Shown here in pieces: positions 22,368-30,322 of a stretch of 35,603 nucleotides of DNA (position 1 is its first letter; each line of letters begins with the position of its first letter). Under the pieces are notes generated by a model, which worked only from the letters and a program-made list of their open reading frames with translations, made no database searches and had not been told where the DNA came from. The stretch comes from Lachnospiraceae bacterium (lineage in GTDB: Bacteria; Bacillota_A; Clostridia; Lachnospirales; Lachnospiraceae). The DNA lies in contig JAEEXJ010000020.1 of assembly GCA_016291475.1 (NCBI GenBank), positions 1 through 35,603 on the forward strand, read 5' to 3'. The translations under genes and the position numbers were made by a program.

Positions 22368-23357
22368 TCAGTATACGTCCAGGGCGAGGCCGGTTTTTGC
22401 GATAAGGGTATCCAGGGTACGGATATTCTTGCCGCAGTTCTTGATGTCTTCGCCCAAAAACTCACTTGCTTCCTCTGCCGTGACTGTCAGGGAGTTTTCA
22501 GCGCCGCCGCTTTGATAAATGAATGTAACATGGTCCAGATTATCGATAAGCCCGATGAATATGTACCCGAAAGCCACCATGTCCTGTTTTTTCTGATCAA
22601 GTATGTTATCCGGAATCTCTTCTGAAAGTATTATTTTCCATCCGTAGGGTTCCGAAGCCGTTTCAAGTTCATTGGTATACGGGCCGAGATATGTACCCAT
22701 ATTCAGGGCATTGGCGGTTCTTGCGTTTACGGGCATATCACCGATGTAACTGTGTCTTGTGGAATAAAGATCGGATGCAAGAGGTGTTACCGTTGCTCCG
22801 CCTGACCAGATGATACGGCCGCCGATGCGTACTTCTTCGATCGGTTCGGAAGCAGTGAAGCTTCCTTCCAAAGCCCCGGTATGGAGCGGACTTACCATAA
22901 CCGTCCGGGCCTGAATCCTGACAACACCGTTCTCCTCAGTATAAGAAAGTTCTGCGACTGCATTTGAACTTCCCGTAGGCTCGGCCGTAAAATTCAGTAC
23001 ATTATTGGTAACGGTAAGATTCACTGCATTCCATTCGTGAGAACTTTCCGCCCCCACAATAAATGTCCTGACAAATATTATGATAAAAACAAACAATAAT
23101 GCCCCTAATGTGCTTCCGATGAGGATCCTGCGGTTTCTTTTTTTGTTTTTCTTCAGAAAGTCGATCTCTTTTTTATCCTCATGGGTTATTTCCGGTATTT
23201 CCCCGGAAGCCCCCTTCATGGAATCAAGTACCTTTCTGCACTTTTCACAGCCTGCCAGATGTTCTTCTATCACTGCATTTGTCTTCTCGCAGGTAAGGCC
23301 GTCAATATATGAAGGCAGCAAATCCTGTATTATTTCACAATCTATATGATTCATCAT
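22368..23357 (-). CDS. anti-sigma factor with zinc-finger (zf-HC2) and DUF4825-like domain
   Basis: The 329-residue product has an N-terminal anti-sigma zinc finger: Cys7, Cys23, His33, Cys37, Cys40 in the HLAGCEKC block, cytoplasmic. One membrane helix follows at about 74-98, then an exported ~230-residue domain (WNAVNLTVTNNVLNFTA, IPDNILDQKKQDMVAFGYIF, DNLDHVTFIYQ) of the DUF4825 kind. It would hold the ECF sigma factor at the membrane and release it on a signal. Its start overlaps the sigma gene stop by ATGA (23354-23357), the usual coupling. A PrsW protease encoded at 18967 is a candidate processor. Confidence 0.9.
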   Translation of the reverse strand: MMNHIDCEIIQDLLPSYIDGLTCEKTNAVIEEHLAGCEKCRKVLDSMKGASGEIPEITHEDKKEIDFLKKNKKRNRRILIGSTLGALLFVFIIIFVRTFIVGAESSHEWNAVNLTVTNNVLNFTAEPTGSSNAVAELSYTEENGVVRIQARTVMVSPLHTGALEGSFTASEPIEEVRIGGRIIWSGGATVTPLASDLYSTRHSYIGDMPVNARTANALNMGTYLGPYTNELETASEPYGWKIILSEEIPDNILDQKKQDMVAFGYIFIGLIDNLDHVTFIYQSGGAENSLTVTAEEASEFLGEDIKNCGKNIRTLDTLIAKTGLALDVY

Positions 23358-23824
23358 ATTTCTTCCTTTCTCAGTTTTTCTTTTGCCCGATAAAAGGTAA
23401 CGCGCGCCCAGTTCTCACTTTTACCCTGAACCTCCCCGATCTCCGCAAAGGACAGGCCGCCGAGAGCTCTCAGATACATAACTTCGCGATAGGGTTCCTC
23501 AAGGTCATGAAGCTTTCTCATAAGTTCAATCCTTGAGATCTTGTCGATGGCATCCTGCTCGGCCGAATCCGTACGAAGTTCCAAAGCCGCTTCTCCATCC
23601 AGATCCTCCGTCTCGGGGTGTTTTCTCCGGTAGGTGAGAAGTACGTTTTTGGCAATGCCGCACAGCCATGTGGATAATTTACAGTTCTCATCATATCGGT
23701 CAATGCTCCGTATGGCCTGATAAAACGTCTCCTGCGTCAGTTCTTCCGCAAGATCATCATTTCCGGTGCGCGCCAGCAGAAAATGATAGACCGTCTTGGC
23801 ATAATGCTGATAGATTTCTTCCAT
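23354..23824 (-). CDS. ECF-type RNA polymerase sigma factor
   Basis: The 156-residue product (start ATG 23824, nine bases behind GAGGAG; TTG 23833 is also possible behind GGAGG) has sigma region 2 (YHFLLARTGNDDLAEELTQE, FYQAIRSIDRYD, LSTWLCGIAKNVLLTYRR) and region 4 with its HTH (REVMYLRALGGLSFAEIGEV, SENWARVTFYRAKEKL). A frame reaching 23863 is less likely because the ribosome sites lie within it. It directs RNA polymerase to stress promoters and is paired with the anti-sigma gene downstream. Confidence 0.92.
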   Translation of the reverse strand: MEEIYQHYAKTVYHFLLARTGNDDLAEELTQETFYQAIRSIDRYDENCKLSTWLCGIAKNVLLTYRRKHPETEDLDGEAALELRTDSAEQDAIDKISRIELMRKLHDLEEPYREVMYLRALGGLSFAEIGEVQGKSENWARVTFYRAKEKLRKEEI

Positions 23825-23868
23825 GGACTGCAACTCCTCACCTCCTTTCTGATCGGTTTTCATATAGT

Positions 23869-23896
23869 TAATGCAAATTCAGACTGTTTCGTTACA
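23869..23896 (-). promoter_or_regulatory. possible ECF-type autoregulated promoter
   Basis: Minus-strand TGTAAC (23891-23896), a 16-base spacer and GCATTA lie 45 bases upstream of the sigma gene start. TGTAAC resembles -35 boxes of Firmicute ECF sigma factors. Weak prediction. Confidence 0.35.
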
Positions 23897-23940
23897 GGAT
23901 CTGTAAAAAAATTTTTCGAACACCCCAGAATGATATCACA

Positions 23941-23970
23941 AAAGCGGATTCTCTTTCGAGAATCCGCTTC
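23941..23970. terminator. bidirectional intrinsic terminator
   Basis: AAGCGGATTCTC and GAGAATCCGCTT form a 12-bp stem with a TTTC loop. T-rich sequence follows on the minus strand (TTTTG) and CTTTAAA on the plus strand. It ends transcripts from the DUF4375 gene and lies upstream of the sigma gene promoter. Confidence 0.75.
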
Positions 23971-24003
23971 TTTAAAGCTTTCGGGCCTCCGGCCACCCCT
24001 GAC

Positions 24004-24053
24004 GCGTGGACCGGGCTGTAAATTCAGAGTTTCTGAGGGATTTTACAGCCACC
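24004..24053. repeat. hairpin family 3, copy A
   Basis: After GCGTGG comes GGCTGTAAA, which pairs with TTTACAGCC nine deep, enclosing TCAG-AGTTT-CTGA-GGGAT. The tail is CAGCCACC. Same layout as the copies at 24079 and 29749. Confidence 0.7.
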
Positions 24054-24078
24054 TCAGTTGCTAATTGAGTTCTAAATC

Positions 24079-24127
24079 GCGGATTGGACTGTAAATATAG
24101 AGTTTCTGAGGGATTATTACAGCCACC
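24079..24127. repeat. hairpin family 3, copy B
   Basis: GCGGATTGG, then CTGTAA (24089-24094) pairing with TTACAG (24117-24122), loop containing AGAGTTTCTGAGGGATT, tail CAGCCACC. It lies 75 bases from copy A, in the same orientation. Confidence 0.7.
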
Positions 24128-24132
24128 ACTGC

Positions 24133-24669
24133 TCATAAAACAAATTCCGAATATGGAAAATCTCCGTTTACCACAAAATCCACCGGATGAGACTTTACAT
24201 ATTCCTTCATATATTTGTCGAACTTGTCTCCGCCGTAATAACCGTGGTTGATGTCCTCAAAGCATTCATACCCGTTCTTTTCATAGATCTTATCAAGTGC
24301 GTCATTTCTTTCATCTCTGTCAAAAGAAATATCTCCGCCAAATAAATCTATGGCCTTTTGGAAATTATCCGCATCGGCATCATCGCCGATCATCCTCATA
24401 CCTTCAAGTGCATCCTTCCAGACAATTCCCGTGGAGTTTGAAAAGAACTGATCGTGACCACCGTTACAAACTTCCGAATCATACCAAAACAAGGCAAGGA
24501 ACCTTCTCTGCGCCACCGTCATTCCGGCCATATCCTGATTGTAAACATCAAGGCCGTCGTAAATACTGACTTTATACCAGAAAGGCTCTATGAGATCCCA
24601 TGGATCATATTTGCCTTCCGCAATCTCTTTTTCCGTGAATTCAAAATGTTTAATGTAATTTTTGATCAT
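24133..24669 (-). CDS. DUF4375 (DMP19-like) protein
   Basis: The 178-residue product starts at ATG 24669 behind AGAGGG. It has the DUF4375 pattern: VAQRRFLALFWYDSEVCNGG, HDQFFSNSTGIVWKDALEGM and IGDDADADNFQKAI. The family is widespread in bacteria; its eukaryotic-virus-named relative DMP19 is a DNA mimic, but that role is not established here. Hairpins A and B follow its stop and then the bidirectional terminator, so its transcript probably carries both hairpins. Confidence 0.82.
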   Translation of the reverse strand: MIKNYIKHFEFTEKEIAEGKYDPWDLIEPFWYKVSIYDGLDVYNQDMAGMTVAQRRFLALFWYDSEVCNGGHDQFFSNSTGIVWKDALEGMRMIGDDADADNFQKAIDLFGGDISFDRDERNDALDKIYEKNGYECFEDINHGYYGGDKFDKYMKEYVKSHPVDFVVNGDFPYSEFVL

Positions 24670-24686
24670 TATTTTCCCTCTTAATA

Positions 24687-24698
24687 GGGTCTGACCCC
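24687..24698. repeat. second palindrome family, GGGTCTGACCCC
   Basis: Inverted copy of 22149-22160, followed after ten bases by TATAAACTA. It lies between the DUF4375 gene and the small membrane protein. Confidence 0.6.
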
Positions 24699-24714
24699 AT
24701 AAAATAATTATAAA

Positions 24715-25062
24715 CTAGCCGAGCATGTCGAAGAGGCTATGGAAAAATTCATCCACAAGCTCTGCCATGTCTCTGGCAAACGATGCAAAAAGCCAAATAA
24801 ACATCAGATATATCACAAACGTGAAAAGACAGAGCCACACTCCCACGCGGCTGTATTTCATCTCATCTTCGCTTTTATCTTTTTCCTTACATGAATAGAT
24901 GATACCCAGGATTGAACACGCGAATCCGGCGAAAATAAAAATAGGCCCGAATACTGTGGGCAGGTCAAGTACCGAGGCTATAATAAGTGCAACAGGCATC
25001 ACCATGGATGCCAATCCGAAGTAAACAGGCGATTTAACGTAAAGTTCATGTTTCTTATCCAT
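24715..25062 (-). CDS. small three-helix membrane protein (DUF4190-like)
   Basis: The 115-residue product starts at ATG 25062 behind AAGGAGC. Three membrane helices (about 13-33, 38-58, 76-99) with LASMVMPVALIIASV and GFACSILGIIYSCKEKDK; the pattern of paired short helices and a charged turn resembles DUF4190. Function unknown. It has an extended -10 promoter at 25123 divergent from the CPBP gene. Confidence 0.75.
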   Translation of the reverse strand: MDKKHELYVKSPVYFGLASMVMPVALIIASVLDLPTVFGPIFIFAGFACSILGIIYSCKEKDKSEDEMKYSRVGVWLCLFTFVIYLMFIWLFASFARDMAELVDEFFHSLFDMLG

Positions 25063-25122
25063 AACTTCAAGCTCCTTTCAGCTTCAGTCAAATCTTCCCC
25101 TCGCCTATTTAATTACCATGTA

Positions 25123-25131
25123 AGTATATCA
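25123..25131 (-). promoter_or_regulatory. extended -10 promoter of the small membrane gene
   Basis: Minus-strand TGATATACT fits TGnTATAAT with one change. Transcription would start near 25116, about 54 bases before the ATG at 25062. Confidence 0.45.
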
Positions 25132-25177
25132 TAATACGGTGAAGATGCTTCTCTATTGGCAATGAATTACTGCCACA

Positions 25178-25192
25178 AAAGAACCGTCCAAT
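25178..25192. repeat. decayed half copy of the palindromic repeat
   Basis: AAAAGAACCGTCCAAT matches the GGTTCC-variant arm. It lies in the -35 region of the CPBP promoter. Confidence 0.35.
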
Positions 25193-25204
25193 CTTTAATC
25201 CATG

Positions 25205-25213
25205 TGATACAAT
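25205..25213 (+). promoter_or_regulatory. extended -10 promoter of the CPBP gene
   Basis: TGATACAAT fits TGnTATAAT with one change and lies 37 bases upstream of the ATG at 25251. No clear -35. Confidence 0.5.
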
Positions 25214-25250
25214 AATCCGGGGTTGAGAAAAAATCGAATTGGAGAAAGAT

Positions 25251-26039
25251 ATGAAAAACAAAAAGCAGCTTATCAAAAGTCTGGTCGTGTGCGTACTCTG
25301 GCTTATCCCATTTTTCGCAGTCGGAATTCTCTGTGACAGAATAGAAAATGACATAATAGCGAATCTGTGCAAAAGCCTCATGCGTCTGGTTGCATCCGTG
25401 GGGATCATGCTCTATATAAAACACGAATACGGTATGAAACTCGGTATCAGAAAAGAGAAACTTTTTAAAGGCATCTTTTGGTACGGAATCGTAATCTTTA
25501 TCTTCTGCCTTGTAATGCCTTTTCTCTCATACGAAGCACCCGAGATTGCATTTTCAGAAGCACTGCCAATACTTTTGTTTTATTTGGTCGTATATATGAT
25601 CGTAGGTTTGTTTGAAGAAATCCTTTGCAGAGGTCTTCTTTTCAACTCATTCAAAGCATATTGGGGCGATAACAAAAAAGGAGTTTATCTCAGTGCATTT
25701 TTATCATCGCTTCTCTTCGGCTGCCTTCACTTTTTTAATCTGAACGGATCAAACACCATTTCCACCATTACACAGGTAATTTACGCGACATTCTTCGGAA
25801 TGCTCTTTGCAACCATCTATTACCGCTCGGGAAATCTGTTATCATGCATAATCCTTCACGGACTTGTAGACTTTGCAGGTTCCATCTGGACATGCTTTAA
25901 AGCAAACAGAATGGAAGCGATCATCATCGATAATACTACCGATTCATCAATCGGTCAGGCCCTTATAATTCTTATAATGACATTACCTTTTGCGATTTCT
26001 TCGCTGGTACAGCTCAGGAAGACATTCAAACAGGGATGA
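25251..26039 (+). CDS. CPBP-family intramembrane protease
   Basis: The start is ATG 25251, six bases behind GGAG; the earlier TTG is part of the ribosome region. The 262-residue product has about eight membrane helices and the CPBP motifs: FEEILCRGLLFN (EExxxR), FGCLHFFN (FxxxH) and LHGLVDFAG (HxxxD). CPBP enzymes cut prenylated proteins (Rce1 kin) or act in bacteriocin self-protection. The substrate is unknown. The TGA stop at 26037-26039 is the first codon of a palindromic repeat. Confidence 0.9.
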   Translation: MKNKKQLIKSLVVCVLWLIPFFAVGILCDRIENDIIANLCKSLMRLVASVGIMLYIKHEYGMKLGIRKEKLFKGIFWYGIVIFIFCLVMPFLSYEAPEIAFSEALPILLFYLVVYMIVGLFEEILCRGLLFNSFKAYWGDNKKGVYLSAFLSSLLFGCLHFFNLNGSNTISTITQVIYATFFGMLFATIYYRSGNLLSCIILHGLVDFAGSIWTCFKANRMEAIIIDNTTDSSIGQALIILIMTLPFAISSLVQLRKTFKQG

Positions 26040-26094
26040 CAATGAGGCTGTGACAGAGGGGACGCTTCCATTTTGTCACAGCCCCCACCGTCAT
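26037..26094. repeat. palindromic repeat, hairpin between convergent genes
   Basis: TGACAATGA, then GGCTGTGACA (26046-26055) pairs with TGTCACAGCC (26074-26083) around GAGGGGACGC. The TGA at the left end is the CPBP stop codon, and the EAL gene stops five bases after the right end. It may serve as a two-way terminator. Confidence 0.75.
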
Positions 26095-26098
26095 ACTC

Positions 26099-27955
26099 TT
26101 AATTCTTTTTAAGAAATTCAATTAATTCATCTCCGGGAATCGGCCTGGAAAAATAATATCCCTGGATATAATCGATCCCCAGTCCTATCATCGCATCCAG
26201 CTGTTCCTTGGATTCTACGCCTTCGGATACGATCTTCATATCCATATCATGAACGACGTTTACCATACCCTTCATCACGGATCTGATCTTATCGTTGGTA
26301 AAATATCCCTGAGTAAAGGTCAGATCGAACTTTATATTTTTGGCGGGCATACTTACAAAATAATCCAGATTCGAACGGCCTATACCGAAATCATCCAATG
26401 AGAAAGATACACCCATTCCGATAAGCTTCTCCATATTCATAAACAGAAGATGCTTCAGCTGATTATCCGCAGTCTCGGTGATCTCAAGATTTATACAGGC
26501 AGGATCGATATTGTATTTTTCTATAATGCTCTTAACAAAAGCTGCGGGATTCTCATGATCAAACTGAGCAACCGAAATATTGGTCTCTATATTTTCAATA
26601 CCGAGCTTTTGTAACTCTCCGGTTGCCAGAAATTCGCACACTTTGGTAAACACTCTTATTCCCAGCGGGATTATCTGACCGTTTTCCTCAGCCACCGGTA
26701 TGAATTCTCCGGGAGAAACCATCTTCCCCTCTTCATTCCTGATCCTTACAAGTGCCTCGGCGGAAGTGAACCGGTTTTCTTTTACATTAAAGATAGGCTG
26801 GTAATACACCTCAACCCTGTCGTCCCTCAAAGCTTTTTCAATAAGATTATAGATCTCACTTCTGTGGCGCATCTTTTCTATAAGCTCACTGTCACATGTG
26901 AGTATGCTCTCGTTGGAATCTTCGTAGAAGTGTATGAATTTAAACACCTCATCGCTTCCGGAAAACATATTGCTGTCCGGACAAAACATAAACTTGGCCT
27001 CGACAGGAATATCCGTAACTCCGTCTGCCTGAGCTTTTATATCCATAAGCTTTTCGTGTGCTCTCTCGGATGATTCATAGATAATGCAAAACATGTCATC
27101 GCCTATCCTGAAGACCGGTTCCTTACCGAGTTTTAGAAACGCCCTTGCAGAACGGATGACCGCATTTTTCCTGAGTTCAAGCTCCGCATTGGGAACAAGA
27201 TATTTAATCTTCGCAGTATAAAAAGAAAACGACTTTCCGTATTTATACTTATCTCTCATATACAAAGACAAAGCATTCTGCGTAAAGAGTCCGGTCACGC
27301 GGTCTATATGCTCATTGGGATTCTCAAGCTGTGAATAAAGTACAACCATGCCCAGAGCGGCAGCAAAACCCACAAGAAGCATTTCTTTCGTAATGAATTG
27401 CACGATAGCAGCTACGAGCCATAATCCCTGCCACGTAAACAATGCGATAAGTCTTCTGTGGGAGATATCCCGTCTGTGTTTTATGATCAGGATCAAAGTG
27501 AAAATAATATAGAATGTGGCCAGACAATAAGTACAAAGCGTAGCCGGACCATAAGAATATACCACCCTGCCATCCATGAAATAATCAATGGGCAGAATGA
27601 TCATAAGAATTTCGCCTACCACGTACAGTATAAAAGCAAGCGATCTTATAATGTTATTTTTGAACTGGACGGTAATATCAAGACACGCATACAAAAAGCC
27701 GCAGTATCCCTGACTCACAAGAAGCATGATATACAGCTTACACACAGCCTTCGTTATAGCAGGTGAAAAACCGCTGTACACAGCCATGTGGATACATACT
27801 ATCGATGCTATGTCAAATACTAGACATACTACGCATACTCCGAGAGCAGCGAGAAACAAAAGACTGTTCTTTACGTTAAGTTTTCGTTCACGCCCGATAA
27901 GAACAAGAAAGATCAGGAGCATGACAAGTCCACAAACCTGCAGTTCAATGTTCAT
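26099..27955 (-). CDS. c-di-GMP phosphodiesterase with degenerate GGDEF and membrane domain
   Basis: The 618-residue product has about seven membrane helices (1-210), a degenerate GGDEF domain (about 215-350, IGDDM in place of GGDEF) and a full EAL domain (about 365-618). Catalytic residues are present: EALVR (Glu400), NIS (Asn459), EITET, SLDDFGIG (Asp521-522), KFDLTF (Lys542), SEGVES (Glu578) and IQGYYF (Gln598). It is expected to hydrolyse c-di-GMP. Its start overlaps the diguanylate cyclase stop by ATGA (27952-27955), so synthesis and breakdown enzymes are made together. Confidence 0.92.
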   Translation of the reverse strand: MNIELQVCGLVMLLIFLVLIGRERKLNVKNSLLFLAALGVCVVCLVFDIASIVCIHMAVYSGFSPAITKAVCKLYIMLLVSQGYCGFLYACLDITVQFKNNIIRSLAFILYVVGEILMIILPIDYFMDGRVVYSYGPATLCTYCLATFYIIFTLILIIKHRRDISHRRLIALFTWQGLWLVAAIVQFITKEMLLVGFAAALGMVVLYSQLENPNEHIDRVTGLFTQNALSLYMRDKYKYGKSFSFYTAKIKYLVPNAELELRKNAVIRSARAFLKLGKEPVFRIGDDMFCIIYESSERAHEKLMDIKAQADGVTDIPVEAKFMFCPDSNMFSGSDEVFKFIHFYEDSNESILTCDSELIEKMRHRSEIYNLIEKALRDDRVEVYYQPIFNVKENRFTSAEALVRIRNEEGKMVSPGEFIPVAEENGQIIPLGIRVFTKVCEFLATGELQKLGIENIETNISVAQFDHENPAAFVKSIIEKYNIDPACINLEITETADNQLKHLLFMNMEKLIGMGVSFSLDDFGIGRSNLDYFVSMPAKNIKFDLTFTQGYFTNDKIRSVMKGMVNVVHDMDMKIVSEGVESKEQLDAMIGLGIDYIQGYYFSRPIPGDELIEFLKKN

Positions 27956-29619
27956 ACTTTTTTTATCTCCCCTGTGACGCGGTTCTTGCCACTGTTCTTA
28001 GAGATATAGAGTTTTTCATCTGCCATGGAGACCACGTCATCATCTCCGCTTCCGCAGGCGATTCCAAGACTCAGTGTTATAACTTTCTTCGGATCAAAAT
28101 CCCAGGTTTCATGCTCCATGGTGGTCCTGATCCTCTGTGCAATACTTAATGCGCTGCCCAGGCTTTCTTTTTTCAGAATAAGAACAAATTCCTCACCGCC
28201 ATAGCGGTAGGCCTGGACATATGGAGATTCTTCCTTAGCAAGTATCATTCCGAGACGCTGAAGAACTATATCACCCATAGGATGTCCGTAGGCATCATTT
28301 ACCTTCTTGAAATTGTCTATATCCATCATGACGATGCCGTATTCCCGCTTTTTTTTGCGGATAGTTTCAAGATTTCTGTCAAACTGTCTTCTGTTGAGCA
28401 CCTGTGTCAGGCCGTCATAAGAATTATTTATGACGATCCACAGAACGAACGCAAGAAGAATCATGAATCCCAGGATCACGAAAATGGATGCGCTAATCCT
28501 GCTCCTGTCCGTTTTCTCGGATGCTTCATACCTTGACATCTCATACATGGATTCCATTATCTGGCTTTCAATGATATCGGAATACTTGATATTCTGCTGA
28601 TCAAGGAGCCGGGTGTACAGCCTGTTCAGTGTGTCGTACATCTTCTCCTTTAATTCGATTTTTTGTGTGGGATAGTCATTCTGAATTCTCAAAAGAGTAA
28701 CAAGCTCATGCTTCTCATAGCCGTTCTCATCACAAATGTTTATGAAATCTTCAACAAACTCGGAAGAAGCCTCCAGCTCTTTCTCCCTCTCTACGGTGTT
28801 AACATCATCAAATTTGTCCCATATGCCGGAGACGATAAATAAGCATTTTGTTTCTTCATAGGGAATAATAAAATCCCTGAGCATTATTTCCCTGAAAATG
28901 TCCTGCGTCAAAAGAGGGCTGTCCTCATATTTTGTAATGATCAAGCCGCATTCTCCCCTGCGTCCCGTCTCGAAATATACCCTTGCAAGCCACACTTCCG
29001 CCATGGCAGCGTATGCTTCCTCGAACACCCCCGTATCGGAAAGCGCCAAAACTTCCAAGGACTTATTAAGCCGTTCTTCCGCAGCTTCATATTCACCGCG
29101 GAGAGTGTAAAGCATTCCCTGAATACGGTAGGCATAGCTTTTGATCTGAAGATTCTCAATCTCCTCGAATGGTTCAACATTCATGGCAGATCCGACCATC
29201 TGTTGTGCAGATTCATAGGAATAATTGTTAAGATAGAAATTTGCAAGATCCAGGTAGATGTTTACGGTATAGTCCTTCTCATCACTCTGGCTGAGATAAT
29301 AAAGTGCATACCCGAGATATCTGTAATATGACATCTCTTCTCCGCGAAGCTGATAGATAAGGCTGACTCTCTCACAGAGTTTTCCCTTATCACCGTCTGC
29401 AAGATTTCGATTTTCGATCCAATCCAGGGCAAGTGAAAGCTGTTCATCCAGCGCATCGCTCTCGTAAGTCAGATTCTGATCGATCAACTGCTGAACTTTC
29501 GTATGGTTGGTTCTTTTTTCAACATATACGTACGCCAAATACGCTATCCGGACAAAAAGTATCAGTGCTATGGCGATTGCAACACCTATAAGAATTTTTC
29601 TCAAAAGTCTTTTTGTCAT
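27952..29619 (-). CDS. diguanylate cyclase with TPR-like sensor region
   Basis: The 555-residue product has a membrane helix at 8-30, a ~330-residue alpha-helical, TPR-like region (YLDLANFYLNNYSYESAQQM, EYEAAEERLNKSLEVL), a second membrane helix at ~375-398, then GGDEF (about 405-545) with DGLTQVLNRRQFD, MMDIDNFKKVNDAYGHPMGD and RYGGEEFVLIL at ~474. The active GGEEF and substrate residues are intact. The inhibitory I-site RxxD five residues ahead is replaced by SPYV, so product inhibition is unlikely. The TPR region is between two helices, hence probably outside. Promoter at 29654. Confidence 0.92.
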   Translation of the reverse strand: MTKRLLRKILIGVAIAIALILFVRIAYLAYVYVEKRTNHTKVQQLIDQNLTYESDALDEQLSLALDWIENRNLADGDKGKLCERVSLIYQLRGEEMSYYRYLGYALYYLSQSDEKDYTVNIYLDLANFYLNNYSYESAQQMVGSAMNVEPFEEIENLQIKSYAYRIQGMLYTLRGEYEAAEERLNKSLEVLALSDTGVFEEAYAAMAEVWLARVYFETGRRGECGLIITKYEDSPLLTQDIFREIMLRDFIIPYEETKCLFIVSGIWDKFDDVNTVEREKELEASSEFVEDFINICDENGYEKHELVTLLRIQNDYPTQKIELKEKMYDTLNRLYTRLLDQQNIKYSDIIESQIMESMYEMSRYEASEKTDRSRISASIFVILGFMILLAFVLWIVINNSYDGLTQVLNRRQFDRNLETIRKKKREYGIVMMDIDNFKKVNDAYGHPMGDIVLQRLGMILAKEESPYVQAYRYGGEEFVLILKKESLGSALSIAQRIRTTMEHETWDFDPKKVITLSLGIACGSGDDDVVSMADEKLYISKNSGKNRVTGEIKKV

Positions 29620-29653
29620 GGCCGCCCCTCGGGATATACAGTTTTTCGATATT

Positions 29654-29682
29654 ATTATACGCTAAAAAAGCCCGAGATGCAG
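29654..29682 (-). promoter_or_regulatory. promoter of the cyclase/phosphodiesterase operon
   Basis: Minus-strand CTGCAT (29677-29682), 17-base spacer, TATAAT (29654-29659), 35 bases before the start ATG at 29619. A good sigma-A type site. Confidence 0.6.
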
Positions 29683-29748
29683 AAAAATGCCAATTTAGTC
29701 ACAAAAGAGACCTTTTGTCACCGCCACCTCCCCTCCTGCCGGGTCGAA

Positions 29749-29796
29749 GCGGGTTGGGGCTATAATATTGAAATTTCTGAGAGGATTTATAGCCTC
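29749..29796. repeat. hairpin family 3, copy C
   Basis: GCGGGTTGG, then GGCTATAA pairing with TTATAGCC eight deep, loop with TTTCTGAGAGGATT. Compared with copy A the stem has a G-C to A-T change on both sides. It lies 68 bases upstream of the cyclase promoter. Confidence 0.7.
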
Positions 29797-29842
29797 ACAG
29801 GTTCACTATCATCTATTATTTCGATCAGCGTCAGCCATGAGT

Positions 29843-30322
29843 TTATTTCCAATCGACCAACAAAAATTGTTGATATCCGGAATATATGGTTGTAGTAGTA
29901 TCATCACCTATCGAATAAACTTTGAAATACACATCCTCATCATCAGTTATTCCGGTTCCACGGTATACCCTCTCAACATACAAAATATACTTCCCGTCCG
30001 GAGATGAAACAATTTGCTCAACCTGCCACATCTCTGCATCAGTCTTCTCGGATAAGAGCCTGTATTCATAAGATGATTCGTCCGGGTTTCGATGGTCTTC
30101 AAACTCAGTGTCATTTTCTGTTTTAATCAATCCCCAGGTACATAAACGGAAACATTGACCGCTCCACGAATCCTTGAAAACTATATTTTCATATCCTTCT
30201 ATACTTCTGTAATCCTGTGAAAAATCAAAATGAAACTGTGATAAGCATAGAATTGTTGACAAAAGTACTATAAGAATAATTACAATTACAGAGATTATTA
30301 CAATCTTACGTTTCATTTTCAC
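29843..30322 (-). CDS. membrane-anchored hypothetical protein
   Basis: The 159-residue product begins with GTG at 30322, or ATG two codons later, behind AGGAAAAGTGA. A basic head and a membrane helix (about 7-28) precede a ~130-residue exported domain rich in Tyr, Asp and Ser. SSPDGKYILYVERVYRG and VYFKVYSIGDD resemble a single blade of a beta-propeller, but the full propeller is absent. No family recognised. It stands alone, with hairpin copy C following its stop. Confidence 0.65.
   Translation of the reverse strand: MKMKRKIVIISVIVIILIVLLSTILCLSQFHFDFSQDYRSIEGYENIVFKDSWSGQCFRLCTWGLIKTENDTEFEDHRNPDESSYEYRLLSEKTDAEMWQVEQIVSSPDGKYILYVERVYRGTGITDDEDVYFKVYSIGDDTTTTIYSGYQQFLLVDWK

Noticed and set aside
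24004..24127. Hairpins A and B as a riboswitch of the sigma gene
   Set aside because: A terminator (23941-23970) and the likely promoter lie between them and the sigma gene, so they are not in its leader.
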